64,000 nucleotides of DNA from Sulfuriferula nivalis (GTDB lineage Bacteria > Pseudomonadota > Gammaproteobacteria > Burkholderiales > Sulfuriferulaceae), in contig NZ_AP021881.1 of NCBI RefSeq assembly GCF_009937995.1, positions 310,001 through 374,000 on the forward strand. The letters run 5' to 3'. Below, one piece after another: positions 9,531-16,897 of this stretch. The position numbers and the translations under genes are program-made. Numbering within the stretch: position 1 is the first letter of the stretch; every line of letters starts with the position of its first letter. The notes under the pieces are model-generated. The model ran no database searches, had not been told where the DNA came from, and was given only the letters and a program-made list of their open reading frames with translations.

Positions 9531-10628
9531 ATGAGTCGTCCTGCTGTTGCGCATATACGTTTGGATGCATTCCGTCACAATTATCGTCTGGCAAAAAAAA
9601 TGCATGGCGGGCGTGCGCTTGCTGTCATTAAAGCCAATGCTTATGGGCACGGTGCTGTGCAGTGTGCGCTTGCTATTGCCGATGAAGCAGATGGTTACGC
9701 GGTGGCTGCGATCGAGGAAGCGCTGAGCCTGCGCGCGGCAGGCATTACTGCACCTATATTGTTGCTGGAAGGTTTTTTTGAAGCAGCAGAATTACCCGAG
9801 ATAGTGGCGCATAATTTGTGGGTGGTTATTCATCATCTCTGGCAGGTTGAAGCGTTGATGGCGGCCCAGTTACGCACGCCGCTTACTGTCTGGCTAAAAA
9901 TGGATAGTGACATGCACAGGGTGGGCTTAGCGACTGATGAGTATCGGCGGGTCTATGAACGGTTGCAGGGGCATCCTAATGTAGCGGATATCATACTCAT
10001 GAGTCATTTTGCGCGTGCAGATGAACTGGATTCCTGCTATACATCCCGTCAAATACATACCTTTCATACTGCAATTGCAGGCATTAATGCGTCTATCAGT
10101 TTGTCCAATTCGGCAGCCGTGTTAGGTTGGCCCGATGCTTATGCAGACTGGGCCAGACCTGGCATCATGTTGTATGGTGCAAATCCGATTGCGGGGCAGG
10201 AAGGGCAGCTGAATATGCCTTTGCGTCCGGTGATGCAGCTAACGTCAGCGGTGATTTCTGTGCGTACTGTATCTATGGGTGAGGCTGTTGGTTATGGTGG
10301 CGTCTTCGTAGCTGACCGAACTACACGGGTCGGTGTAGTGGCCTGCGGTTATGCCGATGGCTATCCGCGTGTTGCGCCGTCGGGCACCCCAGTGGCAGTG
10401 GATGGTAAGTTGACTTGCGTTATAGGGCGAGTTTCCATGGATATGCTCATGGTGGATTTGACCGACTTGCCAGAAACAGGGCTGGGAAGCCGGGTGGAAT
10501 TGTGGGGTGATCAGGTGTCAGTGAATGAAGTTGCGAGACGCGCTGGTACGATTGCTTATGAGTTATTGTGTAACGTTAAACGTGTCCGTTTTGTTTATAC
10601 GGACACACCAACTGAGGAGAAATTATGA
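9531..10628 (+). CDS. alr: Alanine racemase (catabolic type, DadX/Alr)
   Basis: PLP-dependent interconversion of L- and D-alanine, 365 residues. The PLP lysine is in AVIKANAYGHGA (about residue 33), and the C-terminal catalytic tyrosine region is EAVGYGGVF. Located 4 bp after dadA and overlapping ridA by 4 bp, it most likely serves catabolism by converting L-alanine into the DadA substrate (DadX role). Whether the genome has a second racemase for cell-wall supply is unknown, so alr and dadX are both defensible names. Confidence 0.92.
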   Translation: MSRPAVAHIRLDAFRHNYRLAKKMHGGRALAVIKANAYGHGAVQCALAIADEADGYAVAAIEEALSLRAAGITAPILLLEGFFEAAELPEIVAHNLWVVIHHLWQVEALMAAQLRTPLTVWLKMDSDMHRVGLATDEYRRVYERLQGHPNVADIILMSHFARADELDSCYTSRQIHTFHTAIAGINASISLSNSAAVLGWPDAYADWARPGIMLYGANPIAGQEGQLNMPLRPVMQLTSAVISVRTVSMGEAVGYGGVFVADRTTRVGVVACGYADGYPRVAPSGTPVAVDGKLTCVIGRVSMDMLMVDLTDLPETGLGSRVELWGDQVSVNEVARRAGTIAYELLCNVKRVRFVYTDTPTEEKL

Positions 10629-10999
10629 AACTGATACAAACACAAAATGCACCAGCAGCTATAGGTCCCTATTCACAAGCGATACAGGTCGGCTCGCTGC
10701 TATTCACTTCTGGGCAAATTCCACTGCGTGCGGATGGTAGTCTGGTCGAGGGTGGGATAGAAGTGCAGACTCAGCAGGTGTTTGATAATCTGCGTGCAGT
10801 CATCGAAGCCGCTGGTGGCTCGCTAGGTGAAGTAGTGAAAACCACGGTGTTTTTAAAAGATTTGCAGGATTTTGCAGCTATGAATGGCGTGTACGAAGCG
10901 GCATTTGGTAGCCATCGTCCCGCGCGATCAGCGGTACAGGTAGCGCGCCTGCCACGTGATGTGTTGGTGGAAATTGAAGCGATAGTTGCTCTGTCGTGA
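10625..10999 (+). CDS. ridA: RidA-family enamine/imine deaminase
   Basis: A 124-residue protein of the RidA/YjgF/UK114 family, which hydrolyses reactive enamine/imine intermediates released by PLP and FAD enzymes. Family features: GPYSQAIQ near the start, LLFTSGQIPL, and the arginine of RPARSAVQVARLP that holds the substrate carboxylate. The ATG overlaps the alr stop (ATGA type, 4 bp) with GAGGAGAA upstream, so it is translationally coupled. In this operon it would hydrolyse the iminopyruvate made by DadA. Confidence 0.92.
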   Translation: MKLIQTQNAPAAIGPYSQAIQVGSLLFTSGQIPLRADGSLVEGGIEVQTQQVFDNLRAVIEAAGGSLGEVVKTTVFLKDLQDFAAMNGVYEAAFGSHRPARSAVQVARLPRDVLVEIEAIVALS

Positions 11000-11337
11000 A
11001 CGGCTTGATACATGCTGGTTGAACTGATTGGCTGCGTTTGACAAAGTTTGTCATATCATAAGGGTCTAGCCTTGTAGCTTAAGTCCTTCCATTCAACCGT
11101 GAGGAGGTGATAGTTGCGGCACATCGAACAGGCGGTTATAGCTATTAAGCGATCGCTGATTATTTTGGCTTACATTTCACAACGGTGGGTAAGATAGTCA
11201 GACGTGTGCGATGAATGCATCTTTTCTAGACCTGACACTGAGGCTCCGCCGCGTTAACCTTCAGTGCCAGCCATCAGGGTGCAACGATGCGGTTGATGAC
11301 ATTAATTAACCGGTGCAATTTGTAACAAGGCTACATC
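11000..11337. other. Non-coding stretch upstream of a decayed antitoxin gene
   Basis: 338 bp with no convincing reading frame. It contains an imperfect inverted repeat around 11236-11273 (CACTGAGG ... CCTTCAGTG) flanking a GC-rich loop. I see no promoter or RNA gene I could defend. The region leads into three decayed fragments and is probably degenerate accessory DNA. Confidence 0.35.
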
Positions 11338-11552
11338 ATGAAAATCGTGCGCAAGACCATTACTTTGATTGATCAGCAAGACGGCTGGATTAAAGCGCAG
11401 ATTGAAGCTTGACACTATAGCAACGATAGTGAATATATCCCGACCTTATCCGTCGCGAACAAGAGCGCAGCGGCGAAATCGAGGCTACACGCGCTGCGCT
11501 GATTGAGGGCGAAGCCAGCGGAGAACCAAGTTCATTCGATGTTGTTGCCTGA
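11338..11552 (+). pseudogene. ParD/CopG-type antitoxin remnant
   Basis: Translation from ATG 11338 gives MKIVRKTITLIDQQDGWIKA, a standard start for ParD-type ribbon-helix-helix antitoxins, and then hits TGA at 11410 where the family has glycine (GGA to TGA would be one change). The frame then continues as HYSNDSEYI, loses one base near 11434 (family motif YIRDLIRRE), and resumes as RREQERSGEIEATRAALIEG to a stop at 11550. One nonsense codon plus one single-base deletion in about 70 codons show a dead gene. It was once the first gene of a ParDE-type pair. Confidence 0.75.
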
Positions 11553-11553
11553 T

Positions 11554-11586
11554 GGCAATTATGATGTGATTTTTTATCGCATTTAG
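11554..11586 (+). pseudogene. Possible C-terminal scrap of a ParE-type toxin
   Basis: Directly after the antitoxin remnant, one frame reads GNYDVIFYRI then stop, which resembles the last strand of ParE/RelE toxins (pattern G-x-y-x-V-I-F-Y-R). The rest of the toxin gene is missing. The match is only ten residues, so this is a position-supported guess. Confidence 0.35.
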
Positions 11587-11644
11587 GTGCGAGTGTTTTG
11601 TTCGTCCACTTGACTGTGGGAGGCTAATGGGTGACTCTGCACTT

Positions 11645-11689
11645 CCTTAAACTCGATGTATTATTGTCTTGACTGAGGGGGCAACTTTA
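11645..11689 (+). mobile_element. Orphan right end of an IS3-family element
   Basis: The sequence around CTTAAACTCGATGTATTATT and TTGTCTTGAC, ending in ACTTTA, matches the right end of the complete IS at 34417-35767 almost base for base (one difference over 28 bp, then small indels near the tip). No transposase or left end is present, so this is a relic of an earlier related insertion beside the dead ParD/ParE locus. Confidence 0.7.
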
Positions 11690-11820
11690 GTTGTCATGAA
11701 CGTTAATATAGCTATTATATTTAGATACAAGGAAATGGTTTTGGGTAAACTTGATTAGATTCATGCCAATGTTTATTATGTGGAAAAGCAGCAAACTAAA
11801 AACACAATTCTGGAGAAAAG

Positions 11821-12240
11821 ATGAATATCAGCAAGGCAGTTAAATTTACGTTATTGACACTATCAGCTTCTATTTTAGCCAGTTGCCAGAGCGCACAAAG
11901 CATTCCTCAAGATCAGCTAAAAAACTATGCTGTTGTTGAAACTGGAACAAATGAATATGGTGCTGATTTGGATACTTCTACAGACAAATTCCCTGCGCTT
12001 GTTAGTTATATAAATGGAACAGCTCGTTGGGTTTCGTCTCGAACCATGGACTTGTTGCCTGGTGAGTATCAAATCCAATTGGGAATGGCGTGTGGAAATA
12101 CTGCGACATGTCATCCAGGGAGGAAATATGATCTTAATGTAGAAGCTGGAAAACGTTATGTATTAAAACCATATGCTGTTCTGGTAAGTGATCGCGATGC
12201 GTCTCGTAGTGGCGAAATTCCATATAAAAATAGATATTAA
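11821..12240 (+). CDS. Putative lipoprotein, function unknown
   Basis: A 139-residue protein with a lipoprotein signal peptide: Lys-containing start, hydrophobic stretch and lipobox LASC with Cys near residue 22. The mature part is small and probably beta-rich (YQIQLGMACGNTATCHPG has two further cysteines that may pair). AGAAAAG precedes the ATG. The gene is AT-rich compared with its neighbours and sits among decayed mobile DNA, which suggests horizontal acquisition. It is followed 44 bp later by another lipoprotein gene. No family was recognised. Confidence 0.7.
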   Translation: MNISKAVKFTLLTLSASILASCQSAQSIPQDQLKNYAVVETGTNEYGADLDTSTDKFPALVSYINGTARWVSSRTMDLLPGEYQIQLGMACGNTATCHPGRKYDLNVEAGKRYVLKPYAVLVSDRDASRSGEIPYKNRY

Positions 12241-12284
12241 ATGCTTGTCTTAAAACATAATGGCCAATAAGAAAATTCAGAAAT

Positions 12285-13292
12285 ATGCATAAATATACAA
12301 TTAAATTGAGCATCATAATATTGATGCTTTCTGGGTGTACATCGGTACCTCCGAAAATAACTCCTATTACAGAACAAAATATTCAAACAAGCAAAGGTGA
12401 TTTTGAAGAGCTTTGGAACGCTTGGATTAAGCCGCAGATCAATTGGAGTGAGCCTGGTGTTGGGTCTGGTGTTGCTGTTTCTACTCAGAAAGAAGTGAAT
12501 TCGACAGAACAGTCCATCATGGATGGATTCCATCGTTTTTGCTCTAGCATGAATGGTATAACGGCATCAACTGAACAAAAATTTGGATATAAATCAATTT
12601 GTACAACAGCAACAGGGGATTATTTAGGAGCCGTTAGCACGAGTCGTTATCTTGCTTATAATTCGCACTCTAGATTTGCTGGAATTGTAATTTCATTTGA
12701 TTCAAAGTCCATAGCAGAAAAGAGACAGGAGGAAAAGTCAGCTCTTGCCGCGATAGAAGATGAAAAACAATATCGCCTTTTATCTGCGCCTATACTCCCG
12801 ACAGCCATGTTGTCTCAGTTAATTGAGAAATTTAAAAACAATGATCCTGATAATTTAATTCCTAAAGCAAAAGAGAGGTTGGCAGCTTTAATTTCGGAAC
12901 AAAAGAAACAAATGGCTGAACAAGAAGCGCAACAAACACGTCAAGCTGCAGCTGCTGCATCACTAAAATTATGGCACCAAGAGCATAGGCATATCGGAGA
13001 CCAAATTTGTAATGTAGCTGGTGGAACATATGATGAATACACGGGTATTGTTTCATATGGCAAGGGAGAATACAGAAAAATTGAAGGTATTAATCGAATA
13101 GTTGGATTTGTAGAAAATATCTCTGGAAAACGTATCCAAATCCGAATTTCTGGAATTAATTTTACTGGCTTAGCTTTATATGGACGAAAAGTTGATGTCA
13201 ACATTGACGAGTTACATAACTTTAACGGCGGATCATCTCTGAAAATCAACAATATTATCTGGGATGATATTTATAACTGGAATGATTGTTGA
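12285..13292 (+). CDS. Putative lipoprotein with coiled-coil segment, function unknown
   Basis: A 335-residue protein with signal peptide and lipobox LSGC (Cys near residue 18). Residues about 135-220 are rich in Lys, Glu, Gln and Ala (KSIAEKRQEEKSALAAIEDE; SEQKKQMAEQEAQQTRQAAA) and should form helices or a coiled coil. The C-terminal 110 residues look like a compact beta domain. The upstream signals are weak. Low G+C and position next to another unknown lipoprotein mark the pair as accessory genes; a joint envelope role is possible. No homologous family was recognised. Confidence 0.7.
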   Translation: MHKYTIKLSIIILMLSGCTSVPPKITPITEQNIQTSKGDFEELWNAWIKPQINWSEPGVGSGVAVSTQKEVNSTEQSIMDGFHRFCSSMNGITASTEQKFGYKSICTTATGDYLGAVSTSRYLAYNSHSRFAGIVISFDSKSIAEKRQEEKSALAAIEDEKQYRLLSAPILPTAMLSQLIEKFKNNDPDNLIPKAKERLAALISEQKKQMAEQEAQQTRQAAAAASLKLWHQEHRHIGDQICNVAGGTYDEYTGIVSYGKGEYRKIEGINRIVGFVENISGKRIQIRISGINFTGLALYGRKVDVNIDELHNFNGGSSLKINNIIWDDIYNWNDC

Positions 13293-13348
13293 CGAAATTC
13301 AGGTAGTGGGGTTGCTCATGAGCCTCCCGGAGTCAAGCACCTTTTGTC

Positions 13349-13476
13349 ATGTCCAGACCAATCAGAATTGATACGCAGGTGCGTTATATCATGTGAAGAC
13401 GAGTGGGCGTCGCAAAAATATTTATGTTGACGATCAGGACAGGCAACTGTTTTTGTCTATTCATGAGGATGGTTGA
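13349..13476 (+). pseudogene. REP-associated tyrosine transposase (RAYT, Y1_Tnp) remnant
   Basis: ATG 13349 begins MSRPIRI, and after a one-base deletion near 13372 the frame reads YAGALYHVKTSGRRKNIYV and DDQDRQLFLSI to a stop at 13474. This is the conserved N-terminus of the TnpA-REP/IS200-like transposases, in which YHV is followed by the first part of the HUH domain. The rest of the gene is gone. The REP-like palindrome right behind it fits the known association of these transposases with REP elements. Confidence 0.75.
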
Positions 13477-13501
13477 TGGGTTTCGCTATGCGTTACCCAT
13501 C
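13475..13501. repeat. REP-like palindrome
   Basis: Inverted repeat GATGGGT / ACCCATC with an inner CGC-TAT-GCG stem, so the single strand folds into a hairpin with a symmetric internal loop. It adjoins the RAYT remnant and resembles the GGATGGGT-type repetitive palindromes scattered in betaproteobacterial genomes. Confidence 0.6.
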
Positions 13502-13539
13502 CTACTGGTCTGCTAACAGGTTGCTCAAAATCGTTGTTT

Positions 13540-13815
13540 TCAATAAATGGCATCGTGGTCACCTACATTGATAGGGATGATTTGCTTGTCCTGAATCAAG
13601 AGTTCCAGTGTGATGCGGTATGACAAGTTGATGGAAATAGAATGTATGCCTTGCAGTCTGCCGTTTAATGGGTGTAAGCGCAGCGATGGGTGGAATGGGT
13701 TGGCTTCCAGTAATTGCAGGGTTTTAAGATATTGTTGACGTAAATCAGGATGTTTTTTAAGCCAGCGCAATGCACGGCGGTTATATGTTTCGGTAAAAGC
13801 AAGCATGTAGTTCAT
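13540..13815 (-). CDS. RelE/ParE-superfamily toxin
   Basis: A 91-residue protein of the type II toxin fold: two N-terminal helices (ETYNRRALRWLKKHPDLRQQ), then the beta sheet with NPFHPSLRLHPLNGRLQGI and LSYRITLELLI. These are hallmarks of RelE/YafQ-like mRNA interferases, with a C-terminal HDAIY similar to the YafQ/HigB active-site end. Its start overlaps the antitoxin stop by 4 bp, the usual antitoxin-toxin order. Expected activity is ribosome-dependent or free mRNA cleavage, neutralised by the upstream antitoxin. Target specificity is unknown. Confidence 0.82.
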   Translation of the reverse strand: MNYMLAFTETYNRRALRWLKKHPDLRQQYLKTLQLLEANPFHPSLRLHPLNGRLQGIHSISINLSYRITLELLIQDKQIIPINVGDHDAIY

Positions 13816-14069
13816 GCAGTGTTATCCAGTCTTGCCAAGTGCGCTTCTGGTGACTCCTGCACATAATTGCCGGATGCTAAATCTGCGCGCGTTTCGACCA
13901 GTGCGGCTTCAAGTTCACATTCTCGCAAAAAATTGTATTGCGCTATTTCCATGACTACAAATCGATTTTTCCCGCGGACAGACACAATCGCTTCAGAATG
14001 TTCGGCAAGGATAGTTTCTATCGCTGCAATCCCTTTTGTTTTTAGTTCGTTAGCGCTGATGTTTTGCAA
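13812..14069 (-). CDS. Phd/YefM-like antitoxin, TTG start
   Basis: About 85 residues from a TTG start chosen because AAGGAG lies six bases before it; the frame stays open to 14159 but the extension is low-complexity Asn/Ile/Thr and not family-like. The N-terminal part (ISANELKTKGIAAIETILAE then VVMEIAQYNFL) is the DNA-binding Phd/YefM fold, and the C-terminal part is the toxin-wrapping tail. It is first in a two-gene operon and overlaps the toxin ATG by 4 bp. By family rule it represses its own promoter and blocks the toxin. Confidence 0.78.
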   Translation of the reverse strand: MQNISANELKTKGIAAIETILAEHSEAIVSVRGKNRFVVMEIAQYNFLRECELEAALVETRADLASGNYVQESPEAHLARLDNTA

Positions 14070-14626
14070 AATAATCTCCTTGGTAAACGTGTAAATAAAT
14101 TGGTTAATCGTGCTATTTATCGTATTGTAGTTGGTATTGATGAGTATGTGTACAATCATAGATATGATTTTAATTTGACCAACGCCGAATACTGCGTCCG
14201 TGTTGCAATCTGTCGGCTAAAACTTGCATAATCCTAGAAACGGCAATTGACCGCTAATTTGTTGAGTTAACATCATCATACTTAACGCTTGTTTTGGTGA
14301 TTTACCTGTCACCTATTTGGTGACTGCGCTACCCATTGAATTGCACACCCCTCACGGCACATGGCGGCGTTGCTCCGCACCTGAATGGAATGGCCATTCA
14401 GGCTTGTCGCGCCTTGCCCTGCACCCTGATGGGCGTACACTTCAACGTGTCCAACTGCCGTTTCTAGGATAACAGCAATTCTCAAACTAGTAACCGGATC
14501 ATTAAGCTAGGCCATTTCTGAAATTGGCTCTGTAATTTTTGCAAAAGCGGCTCTGGTTGTCATGCCATTTTATAGAGTAGTATTTCGCGTATGTGTCGTC
14601 GCTGTATGAATTGAACGGAGTGTAAT
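14070..14626. other. Gene-free region holding the TA promoter and a MITE-like element
   Basis: 557 bp without a credible gene. The left part must contain the minus-strand promoter of the toxin-antitoxin pair. The middle is the inverted-repeat element 14231-14470. The right 150 bp lead to the ureohydrolase gene, whose ATG has GGAGTG upstream. Confidence 0.5.
14231..14470. mobile_element. MITE-like element with 19-bp terminal inverted repeats
   Basis: ATCCTAGAAACGGCAATTG at 14231-14249 is repeated inverted at 14452-14470 with one mismatch, enclosing 202 bp. Inside lies a perfect 9-bp hairpin (CCTGAATGG / CCATTCAGG, 14380-14402) and no reading frame. The size, long matched ends and absence of coding DNA fit a non-autonomous mobile element. 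No convincing target duplication was seen, and the parent transposase is not in this window. Confidence 0.6.
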
Positions 14627-15577
14627 ATGAACCATGCTTTTGCCTATTTATCTGCGGGTGGATTTCTCGGTCTGCCAATTACCCCTGATGCCGCACCAGC
14701 TGCAACCTCGGGTAAACCATTTGCTATCGCTGGTGTGAACTGGGATTGCAGTGTGACCAATCGACCTGGTGCGCGTATGGGTCCCAGTGCCATACGCCAG
14801 ACCAGTCGTATGCTTTGCGATGCCACACATCCGCTATTTGATACCTCGCCGCTGGAATTGATGGCTGATCTGGGCGATCTGTTGCTCCCCAATACCAGCC
14901 TGGAAACCATGCGCGCAGCGCTGATGCCACAAGCCAGTACATTGATAGCGCAGCATGAGATGGTGTGGCTGGGTGGTGATCATTCGATTACGCTGCCGCT
15001 GCTGCGGGCTTATCGTGCGCATTACGGACGACCACTGGCGTGTATTCATTTTGATGCGCACTGCGATACTTGGAGCGACCATTTTGGCGAGCCTTCTGGA
15101 CATGGTACCTGGGTGTATGAAGCGATTACTGAAGGTTTGGTTGATCCTGCAAGCTTTGTGCAGATAGGCATCCGCTCCTCTGGCGTGCGTGAGGCGCGTG
15201 AATATGTGAATGATCAGGGTGGTCGTATCTACACTGCCCGCGAATTGCGGGGGCGTGATGGGGCGGCATTGCAGGATGTGATTACTGAGGTGCGGGAACG
15301 CATGGCGTTGGCAGGCAATCCGCCGCTGTACCTGACTTTTGATATTGATGCCCTAGATCCTGCTTACGCGCCAGGTACAGGTACGCCAGAACCCGGTGGG
15401 CTGACTACTGCGCAGGCGATGACGCTGCTTGAAGGCTGGCATGACCTCAACTGGGTAGGCATGGATTGTACCGAGGTGTCACCGCCATATGATCATGCAG
15501 AATTGACCAGCAATGCTGCTGCAACCTTAATCTGGACGTGGTTGTGCGGACGCATTGCCGCCAAGTCCGCTCTTTGA
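14627..15577 (+). CDS. speB: Ureohydrolase, probable agmatinase
   Basis: Mn-dependent ureohydrolase (arginase/agmatinase fold), 316 residues, cleaving a guanidino compound to urea and an amine. Metal ligands are all visible: GGDHSITLP, HFDAHCDTW and TFDIDALDPAYAPGTGTPEP. The sequence belongs to the agmatinase/guanidinobutyrase branch rather than arginase. Since the following genes import and degrade putrescine, agmatine to putrescine plus urea is the most likely reaction; 4-guanidinobutyrate to GABA would also fit the same pathway. It lies 9 bp before puuB, so the two are probably co-transcribed. Confidence 0.85.
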   Translation: MNHAFAYLSAGGFLGLPITPDAAPAATSGKPFAIAGVNWDCSVTNRPGARMGPSAIRQTSRMLCDATHPLFDTSPLELMADLGDLLLPNTSLETMRAALMPQASTLIAQHEMVWLGGDHSITLPLLRAYRAHYGRPLACIHFDAHCDTWSDHFGEPSGHGTWVYEAITEGLVDPASFVQIGIRSSGVREAREYVNDQGGRIYTARELRGRDGAALQDVITEVRERMALAGNPPLYLTFDIDALDPAYAPGTGTPEPGGLTTAQAMTLLEGWHDLNWVGMDCTEVSPPYDHAELTSNAAATLIWTWLCGRIAAKSAL

Positions 15578-15586
15578 AAGTCACCC

Positions 15587-16894
15587 ATGCTCGCCTGTGA
15601 ACAAAAACTGATACAAAATTCCTACTATACCGACAGTGTCAATGCCAAACCAGACTATCCCCGACTTGAGGGCGATTTGGAGGCCGATGTATGCGTGGTT
15701 GGTGCGGGTCTGGCAGGTCTGTCGGCAGCGATAGAGTTGGCCGATCGTGGTTATTCAGTGATCGTACTGGAGGCCGAAACCGTAGGTTGGGGCGCGAGCG
15801 GTCGGAATGGCGGTCAGATCATTGCGGGTCTGGCCTGTGATCAGTCAGTGATCGAGAAAGCCTTGGGATTTGAAGCCGCGCGTCAGGCATGGGACATTAC
15901 TATCTCGGCACTTAATCTGGTGCGAGAACGCATTAAGCGCTTTGATATTAAGTGTGATCTGGTCGATGGTTTCCTCGGCGTGGCCGTGGGTGCGCGTAAA
16001 GGTGCTGCGCTGCGTGAGTGGTATGACAGCATGGCGCAGCGTTATCACTATGACACGGATGCCGAATGGATAGATGCTCAGGACTTGCATAAATGGATAG
16101 ACAGTCCGCGCTTTCATAGCGGCTATTATGATCGCCGTTCTGGGCACTTGCATCCGCTTAACTACACGCTGGGTCTGGCACGTGGTGCAGTAAGTCTGGG
16201 CGTGAAAATATGCGAACATTCACCAGTGCGTGCCATGACCAAAGGTGAGCCCGCCATGCTGTGGACTGACCATGGTAGCATCAAGGCGCGTTTTGTCGTG
16301 CTCGCAGGTAATATGTATTTGCCCGAGGTGGCTCCTGATCTGGCGCCTGAACTGGCGAGGCGTATCATGCCAGTGGGTACTTACATTGTCGGGACTGAAC
16401 CACTGGATCCTGCGTTAACAGCCAGCCTGGTTCCGACCAAAGCAGCTATTTGTGATACCAATTTTGTGCTCGATTATTTCCGTTTTTCAGCCGATAACCG
16501 CATGCTGTTTGGTGGGCGGGTTAGCTATAGCACGATGACGCCGCCTAATCTCAAAGATGATATGCATAAGCGTATGCAGCTGGTGTTTCCGCAATTGGCT
16601 AGTGCTAAAGTGGAATATGCGTGGGGTGGCTTTGTCGATATCACCATGAATCGCGCGCCTGATTTTGGTCGCGTTGCGCCTAATGTCTATTATCTGCAGG
16701 GCTTTTCAGGGCATGGCGTTGCGCTTACTGGCATGGCAGGTAAGCTGGTTGCTGAGGCGATTAGCGGTCAGGCAGAACGACTGGATTTGATGGCGCGTAT
16801 TCCGCATCATGATTTCCCCGGTGGCAAAATACTGCGTACCCCAGCACTGGTGCTGGGCATGGCCTGGTATCGACTGCGTGACGCGTTGGGCTGA
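15587..16894 (+). CDS. puuB: Gamma-glutamylputrescine oxidoreductase PuuB-like
   Basis: FAD-dependent amine oxidase of the DAO family, 435 residues. The dinucleotide motif is VCVVGAGLAGLSAAIELA, followed by GWGASGRNGGQI, the glycine-rich stretch conserved in PuuB/OrdL proteins. The C-terminus has YAWGGFVDITMNRAPDFG and GFSGHGVALTG. The family oxidises gamma-glutamylputrescine to the aminoaldehyde with release of ammonia and peroxide. PuuA, PuuD and an aldehyde dehydrogenase of the same route are encoded nearby, which supports the assignment over sarcosine-type oxidases. Confidence 0.87.
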   Translation: MLACEQKLIQNSYYTDSVNAKPDYPRLEGDLEADVCVVGAGLAGLSAAIELADRGYSVIVLEAETVGWGASGRNGGQIIAGLACDQSVIEKALGFEAARQAWDITISALNLVRERIKRFDIKCDLVDGFLGVAVGARKGAALREWYDSMAQRYHYDTDAEWIDAQDLHKWIDSPRFHSGYYDRRSGHLHPLNYTLGLARGAVSLGVKICEHSPVRAMTKGEPAMLWTDHGSIKARFVVLAGNMYLPEVAPDLAPELARRIMPVGTYIVGTEPLDPALTASLVPTKAAICDTNFVLDYFRFSADNRMLFGGRVSYSTMTPPNLKDDMHKRMQLVFPQLASAKVEYAWGGFVDITMNRAPDFGRVAPNVYYLQGFSGHGVALTGMAGKLVAEAISGQAERLDLMARIPHHDFPGGKILRTPALVLGMAWYRLRDALG

Positions 16895-16897
16895 GCG

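Noticed and set aside
11236-11337. Possible integron attC site (inverted CACTGA repeat with GTTAACG nearby)
   Set aside because: The core sites do not match GTTRRRY/RYYYAAC, and there is no integrase or cassette array.
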